Shown here: one piece after another, positions 1 through 11,629 of the stretch
How the letters are laid out: the number at the start of each line of letters is the position of its first letter
Position numbering within the stretch: position 1 is the stretch's first letter
Origin: Carallia brachiata
Lineage: Eukaryota; Streptophyta; Magnoliopsida; Malpighiales; Rhizophoraceae
Direction of reading: 5' to 3'
NCBI GenBank assembly: GCA_021464245.1
Contig: JADCRB010000019.1
Location: 3,701,130 to 3,765,129 of the forward strand
Length of the DNA stretch: 64,000 bases
Position numbers and translations under genes: made by a program
The notes under the pieces: model-generated
Told to the model about the DNA's origin: nothing
Databases searched by the model: none
Seen by the model: only the letters and a program-made list of their open reading frames with translations

Positions 1-1300
1 TTGCTAACTATTATTAATTCATTCATTGTTAACCATCGTGTCATACATGACATAGAGAAAAAAGTTATAGAATTTCTTTTTATGCCCTCAAGAACCTTTA
101 TGTCTTTTACATGTAGGGTAATATATTGGAGACTCTTACACACTTCCACACCAAAATGAGACTGCAATGTTCACATGATCACAATGACTTGGATGGTTAC
201 AGATATAACTGAAGTTGTATAATATAATAAGGTAATATTCCATAATGAAATAATTATTATTTTCAAAACACAATATTTTTTCAGCCATTATTTTTTACTT
301 TCATTTATATTACAAATTTTGTCTGTCATAAAATTTAAAAATAAATATCGTAATGTATTTCAAAGAGTCATAAATTGTAGTTGAAGGTATCATACAAATC
401 AATTATAAGTTCCATATAAGTGTTGCAATCTTTTAGACTCATATGAAATAAAGAGTAATTGTAGTTAACTGCAAAATAAGATTCATTTTGATTTCAACAA
501 GCACTTACAAACTTCCTTTTATAATATATGAGAACAAGAAATTTTATGATGGATTTCTAAATATACTATTATTTTTGTCGAAAATTATACATTATTTAAT
601 ATGACATAATCTTTATTTATTATTTCATGGTTTTATCATTGATCAATACTAGTGAAATTTATTAGGTGAGAGAAAAATGTATTTAACTAATATGCTGTTA
701 GACTTTTTAAATAGAACTATATAACTATTTATTACAATTTATTTGTTGTCATCTACCGTTACTCGATTAATTTATCATCATTTAGTGTTCTTTTGCCATA
801 TATGAACAATTTCTTATTTACTAAAATATAAAAAAATATATTAGATCTATATATGGATGGGTAAGGCACCTTTATTTTTTTATCCATCTTTAATTTTCAA
901 TCTTACCCTCAAACTAATTGAAAAAATCAAATAAATTTTTTAGTGGCTAGTAAAGGGGACACGTTACGTGTGCCCAGTTTGGTCCCTTTAAGAGTTAAGC
1001 CACTTAATATTTCTCATTTAAAAGTATCTATTTTAATTAATTTCTTCTAAGAAGTAAGAACATGTATACAATTCTCAAAAATTTTTGATCAATTTCTTAC
1101 TTGAATACAACAAGCCTTTAATTTTTTATAAATACAGTAATACTTTCTACAATAAAAAAAATAAATTATATTTTTTATTACAATAAATATAACTATTATT
1201 AAAAAATATTAAAGACTTGTTATATTAAAAAAAATCGAAAAAAAAAGTTGTGACCGTGGACCTTTTCCCTTCTTCTAAACACTTCCTCTTGGTACAATGG
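1..1300. other. AT-rich intergenic DNA
   Basis: No credible ORF, RNA gene or bounded repeat was found. The stretch is AT-rich with many short A and T runs. Its last part is the presumptive promoter side of the small ORF at 1687. Confidence 0.5.
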
Positions 1301-1308
1301 ACGAGACT

Positions 1309-1372
1309 TTGACCAAGCTTCCTTTCCCAAATTGGCATGCAAATGAGTCAAAAGACAAAGCAATTCCACGTG
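1309..1372 (+). promoter_or_regulatory. Possible stress-type promoter motifs (W-box, GCN4-like, G-box)
   Basis: TTGACC (W-box core) lies at 1309-1314, TGAGTCA at 1344-1350 and the palindrome CACGTG (G-box) at 1367-1372. In plants these are sites for WRKY and bZIP/bHLH factors. The cluster is 0.3-0.4 kb upstream of the small ORF at 1687. The motifs are short and can arise by chance, so regulation of that ORF is inference. Confidence 0.3.
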
Positions 1373-1686
1373 TACACGTCTCTCCTTAAAGCGCCTGAAA
1401 ATTCGTGGTTCCTACTAAGAGTCGTTTTTGGCACAACTGGTTAGTTGCCTTGAGACCTGTTCAACTCGAGCTCCTGAATTGCACCGCCACACAAATCCTT
1501 ATTTACAGTAATCAGCCTCTCTCGCTTCTCTTACATCATAAACTGCTTTGAATTCCATTACCCATCACAGCTTTTTTCAACCCATCGCAAGGAAAAGAGT
1601 CTAGTTTGACAAATTTCAAATTTTTTCTTTTTTTGTTCTTCCTTTTCTTGTTTTCACTTCAAGGGACAACGGCAATATCTAGATGG

Positions 1687-1914
1687 ATGCTTCTTTCATG
1701 CCTCGTCTCGCTTCTGGTTTGCTCTTTGTTGATCGCCGTCACGAATGCTGATGATTGTGGAGAAAACGCAATTCAAGGTGATCCACAGAGATGCAGAGCG
1801 GAGGAACATCCTGCAGATGATGATGATGATTTCGACGAACGACGATACATACAAAGTTGCCAAAAAAATGCCCACCAAGACGCAAATCAATGCTCGTTTG
1901 TTGTCATCCGCTGA
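1687..1914 (+). CDS. Putative small secreted peptide precursor (75 aa), family not recognised
   Basis: The ORF opens with MLLSCLVSLLVCSLLIAVTNA, a good signal-peptide profile: short n-region, a leucine-rich core of about 14 residues and a TNA site followed by DD. The mature part of about 54 residues holds an acidic run of five Asp (around residues 46-50), a dibasic RR (about 54-55) and four cysteines. Signal peptide, acidic spacer and dibasic site is the general layout of plant peptide-hormone precursors such as RALF, but no conserved RALF, PSK, RGF or CLE core is visible. I chose ATG 1687 because it begins the hydrophobic core; an ATG at 1683 in another frame gives only a short peptide. The gene could be spliced, decayed or not real. 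Confidence 0.35.
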   Translation: MLLSCLVSLLVCSLLIAVTNADDCGENAIQGDPQRCRAEEHPADDDDDFDERRYIQSCQKNAHQDANQCSFVVIR

Positions 1915-2996
1915 AGCAGGCTTGTTTCCTGATACCATGACCATGACAGTGATGATGAGCTATAGCCTGAAAATGAAGATATAGAGACGGAGATAACAGT
2001 GCTGGGACATTGAGCTGCTGACGGTCCTCCCACAACCTTCTCCCCAATTTCAGGGCCCAAGGGCTAGTGATTTTCACTGTTTTTGTGGAGGATTTGCTGT
2101 TGCTTTTGCTTCATTTGCTCTCTTGTTCTTACGCCTAACCTTTTCCTTTTCCTTTTGAATCGAGTATGGTTTTTTACAATTAAGTTTATGTGGACAAAGG
2201 AATGAATTCTAAAGAAATCGTGAAAAATTTCTTCCGAGTCCATATAAACTCAAAAAGCTCTTCACCATCTGATGGCCCTTCTACAAAAATACCAAACCAT
2301 TTTGCTGCTTCCCGATTAACTTGGCGGAAAGCGAAAAAGCAGGACATGTCACAAATTATAATTTGGGGCTAAATTTTGAGATTACTAGCAATTGTAGCCG
2401 TGACCTGTTCAACCGGCTCAAATTCGCAAAATACATGGTTTGTCTTCTTATGTCTAGAGAAGAGTGAAAATATGCAGATTATAATGTAATCTCATAAATT
2501 GTTCGAAGGCAATCCGCAAGCCAAAGAAATTGGTTGGATTGATCCTCCTATAAAAATTCAAATGCGTTTAGCCTTGGTTGGAAGTCAACCATCAACAACA
2601 GTCTTACAAATGTTTGGTAAATTTTTTAATTGTACTCTTAGATTTATCTTTATTTTTATATATGACTATTTATTTAAATTGTTTTTTTTGAATATTTTTC
2701 ACTTTTTAGGGTCAATTATATTTTGTATAGACTAAACTATTCTTAAAAAATATTTATACTATTTTTTTAATAGTCACATTGGTTAGACTTGTATTTCTAT
2801 TTTACGAATATTTATATAAATAAAACAAATTGCTTTTTTTTTTGAACAAATCTTAAATAATATTTTTTTTTCAATTCAAATATTTATTGATATTAAATAT
2901 TATATTTTTTATTATCTTCAGGACATTAATAAGTTTTTTTAAGTTTAAAATTAAGTAAAAAAGTTCTCCATATTATTTATAAAATATTTATTTAAA
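1915..2996. other. Intergenic; no supported gene
   Basis: The first part could be the 3' side of the small ORF. Two further ORFs here, at 2190-2372 and 2499-2735, begin at non-ATG codons and resemble no family I know. From about 2700 the DNA becomes T/A-rich low-complexity sequence leading into the SINE. Confidence 0.4.
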
Positions 2997-3012
2997 ATTA
3001 TTATAATATATT

Positions 3013-3149
3013 TTTTTTGTTTTTTTTGGTCTATAAGAAGCCCCTATTGGGCATTTGGAGAGGGGGAAGGGAGATTTGGTGAGATTTGAACCCCCTACCT
3101 ACTGGTTGAGAGACAACTCTCTCAACCAGTTGAGCAAATGTTTAATCTC
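3013..3149 (-). mobile_element. tRNA-derived SINE (137 bp) with 16-bp target-site duplication
   Basis: Read on the minus strand, the element starts with an A-box-like CTCAACTGGTTGAGAG, has a B-box-like GGGTTCAAATC about 45 bp later, and ends in an A-rich tail (the T run at 3013-3031 on the plus strand). It is flanked by a perfect 16-bp direct repeat, ATTATTATAATATATT, at 2997-3012 and 3150-3165. Internal RNA polymerase III boxes, an A-rich tail and a TSD together define a tRNA-derived SINE. The perfect TSD suggests a fairly recent insertion. Confidence 0.8.
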
Positions 3150-3165
3150 ATTATTATAATATATT

Positions 3166-3926
3166 AATTATAAAAGAAAGATCAAAGTCACGAGCTTTTG
3201 ACTTGAAGAAGAACCAAGAGACGACTAAGCCCGAGATAGCGAGGGTGCTCCACAGCTGGACCTATGAAAAATAGCCTCCTCTTAATTGGATCCAATCTCG
3301 ATGGATCTGATTTCCAATAGTAATCTGCCCATTAAGAAACAACTCACAAAACAACTCAATTGGGCTTTGGTCTAAAAGCATCGAATAAAACCGCAGTCCA
3401 CAACTCAATTCCATTGAGTTAAGAGTCCCAAGATTATTAATTGATTTTCTTAGAAGATAAAGTTATCTGTGCTTTTCTACACAATGTAGCGACACGGCTC
3501 TCAAAATGATAAATATTAAAAGGTAAATGCAATTGTACATAATTAATAATATGACACAAATATAGTTATGATACTCTAAAAATTGAGTTAATGTAGAGTA
3601 AGATAAAAAAATATTATTTTATTTATTGTGTTTATTGGTACGTGTATCACCTTTTTTTTTTATAATAATATCTCTATTATCTTATCAATCATGTCACATC
3701 TTTGTCCAATAATAAATTTTATACTCTTTGCCATTCGATTGTTGGTTCTTGTACTCGACAACAAAATTGAAATAAATTTACTGTATGCAAATTTAGGTTT
3801 TACTACACTTCATTTATTAGCAGTTATATAGAGTGTAGTTAACACAAATATTCGAACCTGAGTCATAAAGAAAGAGAACTAATAATCTATTTAATTTAAT
3901 AATATGTATATCCTCCAAGATAAATA
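3166..3926. other. Intergenic, 3' side of the F-box gene
   Basis: No supported gene. About 3190-3440 loosely resembles the LTR-like block near 20.4-21.1 kb (shared ATGGATCT and GCCCATTA words) and may be an old retrotransposon remnant. The remainder is AT-rich and probably holds the 3'UTR of the minus-strand F-box gene. Confidence 0.35.
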
Positions 3927-5084
3927 TCACAACCCTAACTTACCAAATTTCTTAATATCATTGTCGCTAGCATAATTTACCAATCTCCTCAAGGTAACAA
4001 AGCTCTTGGTATAAGAAGTCGCATGTAAACACTTCACCGATTTTGTGTTCAAAAATTTCTTTAAGGTCTTCGATTGCAGATGATACCGAAATAATCCTTT
4101 GTAAGCCCAAAACAGCACCAGTTCGGCATTTTCAACAATCACCACCTTTATATCATTTATTTCGTTGCCGGGAGTAAATGGATAGCGCTTTAAATCCCAT
4201 TCAAGACAGATCCGATATTTGTTAACCCAAACCCAATTGGCATAATCATGCAGGACCCACACGCCAATCTTTCCGCAACAAAACATACATAATGCCAATT
4301 GGCTTCCTATTTGCAAAAGTTGCATGCCAGGCGTTGGACGAGAGTGGCACATACTTCCTGGACAAGGACTGACATTAAATTCTTCGGTTTCGAAGGTAAA
4401 AGTCATGATAAGTGGCTTATCTTTGACCATCCAGTGCATAAGCCCTGCGATACATATAGGAGCCACTCCTACCTGAGGCCAGTAAACAAAAGAGCAAAGT
4501 CTTCTCCACCGCAAAGTACGCAAACTGAAAACTAAATACTCCCTATCATTGTTGATTTCAGTTGCATAAAGTATCCTATAATCTCTTATCAAAGGGTAGA
4601 AATAAATTCCACACAAATAACCTACTCTGTCAGGTCCTTTTAGTAGGAATCGTCCTGGCTTAAAGGGGTTCAACACATAGAAAAAATCGCTACCACCTGA
4701 CAATGGAGCAAACAAAAGCAACCCATGGCAGCAACCAAGGAGGAGTAACTCTCCTATTGGGGGCATAATTGACGAAAAATGGACTTTCTCAATCATCTTT
4801 TTCTTCTTAGCTTTTGTATCAAGAAAGGAAAATTGCTGCTCCCGCCCAGCAAGATAATGCAGAAAAGTAATTGAAGGAGCATTTATGGCATGCAAAAGAG
4901 TAAAATGAGGAGTTAAGGTCAGAGCTTCCCATCTCTTGGACACTTTACGACATCTGAGAACCAAATGAGCAGGAAGCCTACTGAGGATTTTAACAATGAG
5001 ATCGTTGGGAAGTGGACTAACTTCCTTTCTATTGATTAAGTGTTTGAAAATGCGTATCAACCGTATAAAGTTGCCAAATGCCAT
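3927..5084 (-). CDS. F-box protein with F-box-associated C-terminal region (385 aa)
   Basis: Residues about 21-60 form an F-box (SPLPNDLIVKILSRLPAHLV, then CRKVSKRW), the Skp1-binding module of SCF ubiquitin ligases. Residues about 90-330 resemble the plant F-box-associated substrate-binding region, with GCCHGLLLF followed by a VLNP-type motif and alternating aromatic and Trp-rich strands. By family knowledge the product would be a substrate adaptor in the nucleus or cytosol; the substrate is unknown. The reading frame stays open upstream to 5366, but the start is placed at 5084 because the bases just before this ATG form a good 3' splice site (pyrimidine-rich tract, GACAG, then GATGG), so the upstream part is probably 5'UTR intron. 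The length is usual for the family and no internal stop is seen. It is the only intact non-transposon gene in the first 58 kb. Confidence 0.85.
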   Translation of the reverse strand: MAFGNFIRLIRIFKHLINRKEVSPLPNDLIVKILSRLPAHLVLRCRKVSKRWEALTLTPHFTLLHAINAPSITFLHYLAGREQQFSFLDTKAKKKKMIEKVHFSSIMPPIGELLLLGCCHGLLLFAPLSGGSDFFYVLNPFKPGRFLLKGPDRVGYLCGIYFYPLIRDYRILYATEINNDREYLVFSLRTLRWRRLCSFVYWPQVGVAPICIAGLMHWMVKDKPLIMTFTFETEEFNVSPCPGSMCHSRPTPGMQLLQIGSQLALCMFCCGKIGVWVLHDYANWVWVNKYRICLEWDLKRYPFTPGNEINDIKVVIVENAELVLFWAYKGLFRYHLQSKTLKKFLNTKSVKCLHATSYTKSFVTLRRLVNYASDNDIKKFGKLGL

Positions 5085-5810
5085 CCTGTCAAAAAGACAA
5101 ACAAAATATGTTAGGAATTGGAATTCTATCTTGCATGTAAGCATTCGCTGTGAAGAATCTTTTTCCTTTGAGTGTCTGAAGATCATTTTATCCAACGTAT
5201 ATTTTATTAGCTCTACCATGCTTTCTATCAAAAACTGAGGCAAAAGAGAAGGACACTTACATACTGAATTACTAATCAAAATAATCAAATTATAAAGTTT
5301 ATTTTCATACAGAGAAAAGAGATGTACTAGAAAACTAAATATGGCTAGTCCACACTTGGGGTGCAAGCCATCTGGATAGTTAATTTGTTATGCCTCAGTT
5401 GCTCCTCTAGGGAAGGAAGCAGAATTTTGATTGCAACTGGGAACCTAAAGAGTATGTTGAGCCCTGGGGCTGTTCAATTCTAAATTTCTAATCCACAAAG
5501 TGACTGAAAACCATCATATATTCCGTCATAAACTTCCAAAGCCAGTTAATTGAGCTGATAGCAGATGAAGAAGAAGAAGAAGAAGAAGAAGAGAAGTACC
5601 TGCTAGTAGATGACAATGAGTTCTCTTATTCGAGTTCAGAAGCTGGGTTGCAAATTCTGTAAAACCAAACTGTTATACCTGCCACCCGGAAAGGGCAAGA
5701 GCGAGAAGGCTGGATTTGTTGCTATTGCTGGTCGCTCCACACAAATGGAGAGACGGGAAGATCGCTGCTACTGCTACTAAGAATCAATATATATTCACTC
5801 TAAAAGCAAT
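5085..5810 (-). other. 5' leader of the F-box gene with probable UTR intron and (GAA)n tract
   Basis: On the minus strand an acceptor (GACAG) sits immediately before the F-box start codon. A matching donor, CTAGCAG/GTACTT, lies at about 5600 and is followed by a CTT/GAA microsatellite (5566-5593). A non-coding first exon at about 5600-5800 with a 0.5-kb UTR intron is the simplest reading. Exon limits need transcript evidence. Confidence 0.45.
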
Positions 5811-6280
5811 TGGGTTGGATAACCTCAGTCTACAGTATTTTGTCTGCCTTGCTCTGTTGCTTGTTATTTTGACCGTGTTCACCTGAAACTAATGTGTTAG
5901 ATTAGACGGTAAAAAATCACCGGGATGAAATAAGAGCAGGCATGAAATAAAGAACGAACAATAACACAATGTTGGGCAATCAAACAAAATACATAAAGTA
6001 CTCCAAAGGTGCATGTTATTATTGCCCTGAAACCCAAGCAGAAAGGAGCATAGAAAGTTTACAGAGCTATGCATGATGCCGAACTCAAGGGATGTCGTTC
6101 CTATACTAATCATTGGCGGAAAAAAAAAAAAAGAAGGAAAACCAAGTTAATTCCAGCAATATCACTAATTCCCATAACTGAAAATTTGTTCACCTCAATT
6201 TTGTGGAGCGATTGAAATTGAATTTAGGATGAAAATCGAGATTTAAAATAAGGTGATTGATTAGATAAAAATAAATATTT
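5811..6280. other. Intergenic, presumptive F-box promoter
   Basis: No supported gene. A 74-codon minus-strand ORF at 5889-6113 has no recognisable features. An A run at 6120-6132 could be a retroposon tail, but no body or TSD was identified. Confidence 0.4.
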
Positions 6281-6770
6281 CAAATTGTGATTTTGGGATA
6301 ATAACAATCTATAAGTGTTTGGTTTAATTTCTAATAATGTTTAAGAGTTGTATTTGTGACGGAGTTCTATTTATACTAGGAAACATGACACGTAAAATCT
6401 GATTACATGAATTCCTAACTGATTTCTTGCAACAAACCCCCTTGTCCTTTCGATGCAATTGCAAACAACTCAAACTCTTTGACTATTTCTATCTTTGTTT
6501 TGGCGGGACGCGTATGAGTGAAAAAGTAATGAGATTTGTCCCAGCTTGACGAAAGCCCCGTTTTTGGCCAAGTAAGAAGGGCCGCTCCATTTGATCGCAA
6601 GCGAGGACGGCGACCACGGCGTCGCCAAATCCCAAAGGAGTATTCTATTTTCAAGTAGAGTTAAAGAATCCTTATCCCGAGTAAGATTTGAATTTCTTTT
6701 CGATAAAAAATAATAACAATAAAGAACCCGTTGGAGATTCTTTTACGAGCGTTTGGAATGGTTTAAATAA
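6281..6770. repeat. Dispersed repeat R1, copy 1 (unknown class, GC-rich core)
   Basis: The segment matches 23339-24215 over its whole length. Shared landmarks in the same order include GGAGTTCTATTTATA, CTGATTTCTTGCAA, TTTCGATGCAATTGCAAAC, a GC-rich core with GGCGACCACGGCGTCGCC (itself largely self-complementary) and GTTGGAGA near the end. Copy 2 is split by an insert; this copy is not. No terminal inverted repeat or TSD was identified and the short ORFs do not resemble known proteins. Confidence 0.6.
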
Positions 6771-6825
6771 TCGGTTTTATGTTTTTTTTTTTAATTAAAA
6801 AATAAAAAAACTTGTTTGGAATAAT

Positions 6826-7315
6826 GTTGTTAAAATCGGCTCAGACCGACCGGTTTAACCAGTGACTGACCAAAGGTCTGGGCCGGTTCATGGTAACTGT
6901 TGCCCCTTAACTCGGACCGATCAAAACCGGTATGAACCGGTGAAAACCGACAAAAATCGGTGAAAAAATCGGACCTGATTCAACCGGTTCAAACCGGTAT
7001 GAAAGTTTTATAAATTATAATTTGATTCCAATGTTTATTTAAATTATAATTTGAGTTTTAAAGTTAATTAAAATTTTTAATTTAGTCCTAAATTTATGAA
7101 AACTTTTAATTTAATTTTAAATTTATCAAAACTTTCAATTTAATTCTTAAAAATAAAAAAGTAATATTTAATAATTATTTATAAGTATTATTTTTTTAAA
7201 TTATTTTTATACATATATATATTAATAAATATCAGTTTAAATACTGGTTCGACCGGTTAAACTGGTTGAATCTTGATTCACTAATATTTCTGAATCGATG
7301 ACCGATTCTGACAAC
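6826..7315. mobile_element. MITE of a CCGGTT-rich family, copy 1 (about 490 bp)
   Basis: The ends form an imperfect terminal inverted repeat: GTTGTTAAAATCGG on the left and, read inward from the right, GTTGTCAGAATCGG. The outer parts are rich in CCGGTT/AACCGG words and the middle is AT-rich. Related copies are at 14867-15290 and 32304-32718. No coding capacity is seen. The superfamily is not certain because no clean TSD is visible. Confidence 0.6.
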
Positions 7316-7468
7316 TTTGGTTTGGAAAGAATTATACGTTTTTGTTTTCCAATTTAAAACATAAAGCACTTTCTTTTTTAAGAAACAAGTTTTGAACCAC
7401 AGGAAAAACGGGCTTTCCTTTTCTGATTTCTTTTTTTTTTTTTTTGAGAAAAGATATTTTGCATTACA

Positions 7469-10400
7469 TTAAACTGAAATGTTCAAAGCATCCATAAATA
7501 TTACATGAAAAACAGTAGGAAAAGCATTAGCATCCCAAATAACAGCCCCAGGAACTAGTAATGCCTTCTTAGCTAACAAATGTGCAACTTCATTTCCTTC
7601 CCGAGGCACATGAGAAACAGAAACTGCCTGAAATTCATGTATGAGCGCCCCAATATCCGCATTAATCAATCCAAGTGAAGAAATTGCAGAGGAATTATTG
7701 AGGCAAAAATTCACAGCTTCAAGACTATCAGATTCCAAGCACACCTGAAGAAAACCCAATTCCTTAGCTTTAGAAGGCCCAAACGAATGGCCATCAGCTC
7801 CAAACAGTAGGAGAGAATGACCCCGGAATTTGTTGAGAAAAAACCAGTAGAGGTTCTCCCCATTCTCCCCTTATCACTACCCCGATACCCCCACAGGTTG
7901 CACCAATTGCAGCATCAGAGTTTATCTTGATTCTGCCAGGAGCTGGTGGTCGCCAAGACACCCGCAATTGGTCATGTGGCGGATTAACACTGCTAGATTC
8001 ATGGGTCACTATGAACTCCCCATAAAGCTTCAGCGCCATATGAGTAGTTTGAGAGGGGTCCACAAATTTGTGCTCCATCAACAGCAAGTTCCTTGCTCTC
8101 CATATTGCCCAAGACACCATAAAAAATATTTCCAAATGCTCAGCCACTCCCGAATTTATAATAAAATGCAGCCAATCCCACAAGTCAAATGAGGATGGTC
8201 TCGAACACGCAAAGCTAGAGGAGACAAAAACCACACACTAGAAACCCATGGACACTGAAAGAAGACATGGTCAATTGACTCTACTGCCAAACCACATCTT
8301 GAACAAAACTCATCTACCATCATGCCCCTTTTTGCCAAAGCAACATTTGTAGGGAGGAAATTTTTACAAATGCGCCAGGCAAAATGCCTAACTTTGCCAG
8401 GTATCTTCAAGTGCCAGATTAGCTTCCAAATTGAGTTGTCACAGTTTGAACTAGAGGCCAAACAACCATTAGCTTGTAAGCCTCCCCATTGTTGGGCCAT
8501 ATAATAACCCGATCGTACAGAATATATTCCGTCCCTAGTAGAATGCCAGATTAACTGATCCTGAATAGCACGAAGACTCAAAGGGATAGACAAAATCAAA
8601 GGCCATTCTGATGGCATAAATAGATTTTCAATCAAAGGCCTCTTCCACTGTCTTAAATCATGATCAATCAGAGAAGATACCTGCATTGGCGCATCAGCAG
8701 AAGGGATTGAAAGCACCTTAAATCCATTTTGTCCCTGAAGCCATGGATCTCTCCATATATTAATAGATTCCCCATTTCCAACAACCCAAACAAGACCTTT
8801 CTTAAGTAACGGTCTGGCAGCACAGATACTACGCCACACATAGCTAGGGGACGAGGAAAGTGGAGCATCTAAAAAATTGGAATTTGAAAAATAGCGAGCC
8901 TTGAAGAGTTGAGAGAGCAGAGAAGACTCATTTGTAGAAGCCTCCATCCCTGTTTCCCAAGCATGGCTAGATTAAAATTATGAAAATCTCGGAATCCCAA
9001 ACCTCCTGTAGCCTTAGACTGAGTAAGCTTAGCCCAAGTAGACCAATGTATTTTCTTCCTGTCATCCGAACTCCCCCACCAGAATCGATTAACCAAATTA
9101 GCGAGCTCTTCACATAAATTAAGAGGCAAGAGAAACAACTCATGACATAAGTAGGTATGGCTTGGACCTGCTTTCACAAGGACTTCTTTCCCAGCGCGAG
9201 ACAGAAGTTGTTCTTTCCACCCTTGAATTCTGCGTCGAACTCTATCCAAAATCATGGAAAAAGCTCGTTTTTTAGAGTAACTAATAAACATGGGCATCCC
9301 AAGATAATCTGATGTCTGTCCACAATCTTGACAGCCAAGCATTGCTGAATTCCTCTCGGATAGAAGCCTTAACATTGGGAGTAAAAGAAATTTCTGTCTT
9401 TTCAAAATTGACTACTTGACCAGACGCTTTCTCATATGACTTCAACAGCTCCTTGAGATGGCAGCAATCTGAGATCGAAGCTCGAGAAAAAATTAAGCTA
9501 TCATCAGCAAAAAAGAGGTGGGTAATTGTTGGAGCACGCCGACAAATACGAACACCTTGAAACTCCCCTGGTTTGCCGCAGATGAAAGTAAAGAAGATAG
9601 GCCATCTGCACACAAAAGGAATAAATATGGGGAAAGTGGATCCCCTTGTCGAAGACCTCTTGAAGGCTGAAAAATATCACGAGGAGAGGAATTAACAATA
9701 ACAGAATATGATACCGAAGTAACACATCGCATCACTGTACCACCCAGCCTTTATCAAATCCCATTCTAAGCATGATCCCCTCAAGAAAAAGACCATTCAA
9801 CTCGATCATAGGCCTTACTCATATCTAATTTTAAGGCAAAATAGCCAGACTTCCCTTGATGCTTGTGATTCAGAAAATGAAATATCTCATATGCAATTAA
9901 AGCATTATCTGTAATAAGTCGACCAGGGACAAAGGCACTCTGATTTGAGATATAATTTGAGAAAGAATCGATTTGAGTCTTAGCGATCACCTTCGTAATA
10001 ATCTTCATCATCACATTACACAAAGAGATCGGCCGGAAATCCTTGCAAGAAACAGGACTGGACACTTTGGGAACGAGACAAATATTTGTATGATTAATAG
10101 GACGAGGATCACCACCATTATTAAGCACATCAAGAGCCACTGCCACTACTCTATCCCCCACAACATGCCAAAAATGCTGATAGAAAAGAGCAGGCAAACC
10201 ATCAGGACCTGGAGCCTTAGAAGGATGCATCTGTTTAAGAGCCTGATATATTTCATCTGCTGTGTATCGGTGACAAAGGAAAGCATTCATTGAAGTTGTA
10301 ACTCGACAAGAAATTGTGTCTAACACCGACTCCATATCTGTGGGACCTTGCGATCGAAATAAGTCTTGGAAATAGGAAGTGACCGCCGTTGCTATTGAGG

Positions 10401-11589
10401 AGTCCGTAGCACATAGACGTCCTTGATTATCCACGAGTTTGAAAATACGGTTTCGTCTACGGCGTTGTGAGGCAATAGCATGAAAATACTTAGTGTTTTG
10501 ATCACCCTCACGCAGCCAAGATGCACGAGACCGTTGAGCCCACATAGACTCCTCCCGTTTCAGCAACTCATCAACAGTATTCTGGATAGAGTGGAGTTCT
10601 GCAAGGTTATCTGCTGTCGGGCTACATTGCTCCAAATAGGCTTGGCGTTGACGAAAGCCACGCAATTGATTATTCACGGAGCCAAAATTGCATTGTTCCC
10701 AATCTCTTAAAGCAACAGCACAACCGTTCACCATAGAAGAAAATTCAGTTATTGATGGACAAACATGGCATCCATCCCAAAAAGAAGAGACGGTCTGCTC
10801 ACACGTAGGGTCCCTAAGCCACATACTTTCGAAACGGAAAAATTTTCTGTTAGCAGCAAAGGCATGACCTTGAGTAGAAAAAATGGATACCTGGAGGGGA
10901 TTATGATCTGACCCAAACCGTGGCAGGACAGAGGCATGTGTGGCTGGGAAAAGATCAAGAAACTCCTGTGTTGCTACAGCACGATCCAAACGCTCTTGAA
11001 CATTATGCAAGCCCCCCCTTCCATTTGTCCATGTGAATAGAGGGCCACTTGTGGTTAAACCTTGCAATTGACAATTCATCAATGAGCCTTGGAAGCTTGA
11101 CATAAAGCTGGTTGGGCGAGGGCGACCACCTCGTTTTTCAGAAGAAAATAAAATCTCATTGAAGTCACCACAACAGAGCCATGGAAGAGAACTTTGACGC
11201 TTCAATGTTGAGAGTAAATTCCAAGTGAATTTTTTATCACAATTTTCAGGCCAACCATATATACCAGTAAATCGCCAATCTCGACCCAACCGAACGTCTG
11301 TAATATGAACATCAATGTGGTGTGAGGACATAGTCTGCAATGAAACCATAGAACTATCCCTCCATAATAAACCCAATCCCCCTCCTCGATGTCTACCAAC
11401 TCCATGGCAATCCACAAATAAACCATTAGCGAAACCAAGTTGTTGTCTGAGATGCTCGGTTTCATTAGCTTGAAGTCTTGTCTCCATAAGAAAGACCAGA
11501 CTAGGGACTTGAAGCGAAATTAGCTTCCTTAAGCGATTGACCGCACGTGGCGTCCCCAAACCACGGCAGTTCCAACTTAGAGCTTTCAT
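7469..11589 (-). pseudogene. LINE ORF2: endonuclease, reverse transcriptase, zf-RVT and RNase H (several frameshifts)
   Basis: ATG 11589 opens an apurinic-type endonuclease domain (MKALSWNCRGLG at the start, GDFNE in the middle, GSDHNPL near residue 230). The reverse transcriptase follows from about residue 470 (KAPGPDGLP, KDFRPISLCN, FALKLDMSKAYDRVEW). A frameshift stops this frame at 9781. Further fragments carry [13 protein letters not shown], the catalytic FADD box (about 9500), the thumb/connection region, the zf-RVT domain (IWRDPWL, then CSRCG...ESIDHVFFQCPW) and an RVT_3-type RNase H (INSDAA, ESDSLEAV, REGNEVAHLLAK). Frame changes occur near 9781, 9720, 9500-9610, 9280-9400, 8870-8950 and 7770-7810. 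The domain order is complete, but the protein cannot be made. Confidence 0.9.
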
Positions 11590-11629
11590 GGCGACCGGCA
11601 GGGCTGACTAGCAGCCTCTGCCGATATAG

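Noticed and set aside
1424..1500. SINE-like sequence (CACAACTGGTTAG ... GTTCAACTCGAGC)
   Set aside because: Polymerase III boxes are too degenerate and no tail or TSD was found.
2190..2735. ORFs at 2190-2372 and 2499-2735
   Set aside because: Non-ATG starts, AT-rich ends, no domain or splice context.
5085..5366. N-terminal extension of the F-box protein by 94 residues
   Set aside because: A splice acceptor directly precedes ATG 5084 and the extension has no F-box-family similarity; treated as UTR intron.
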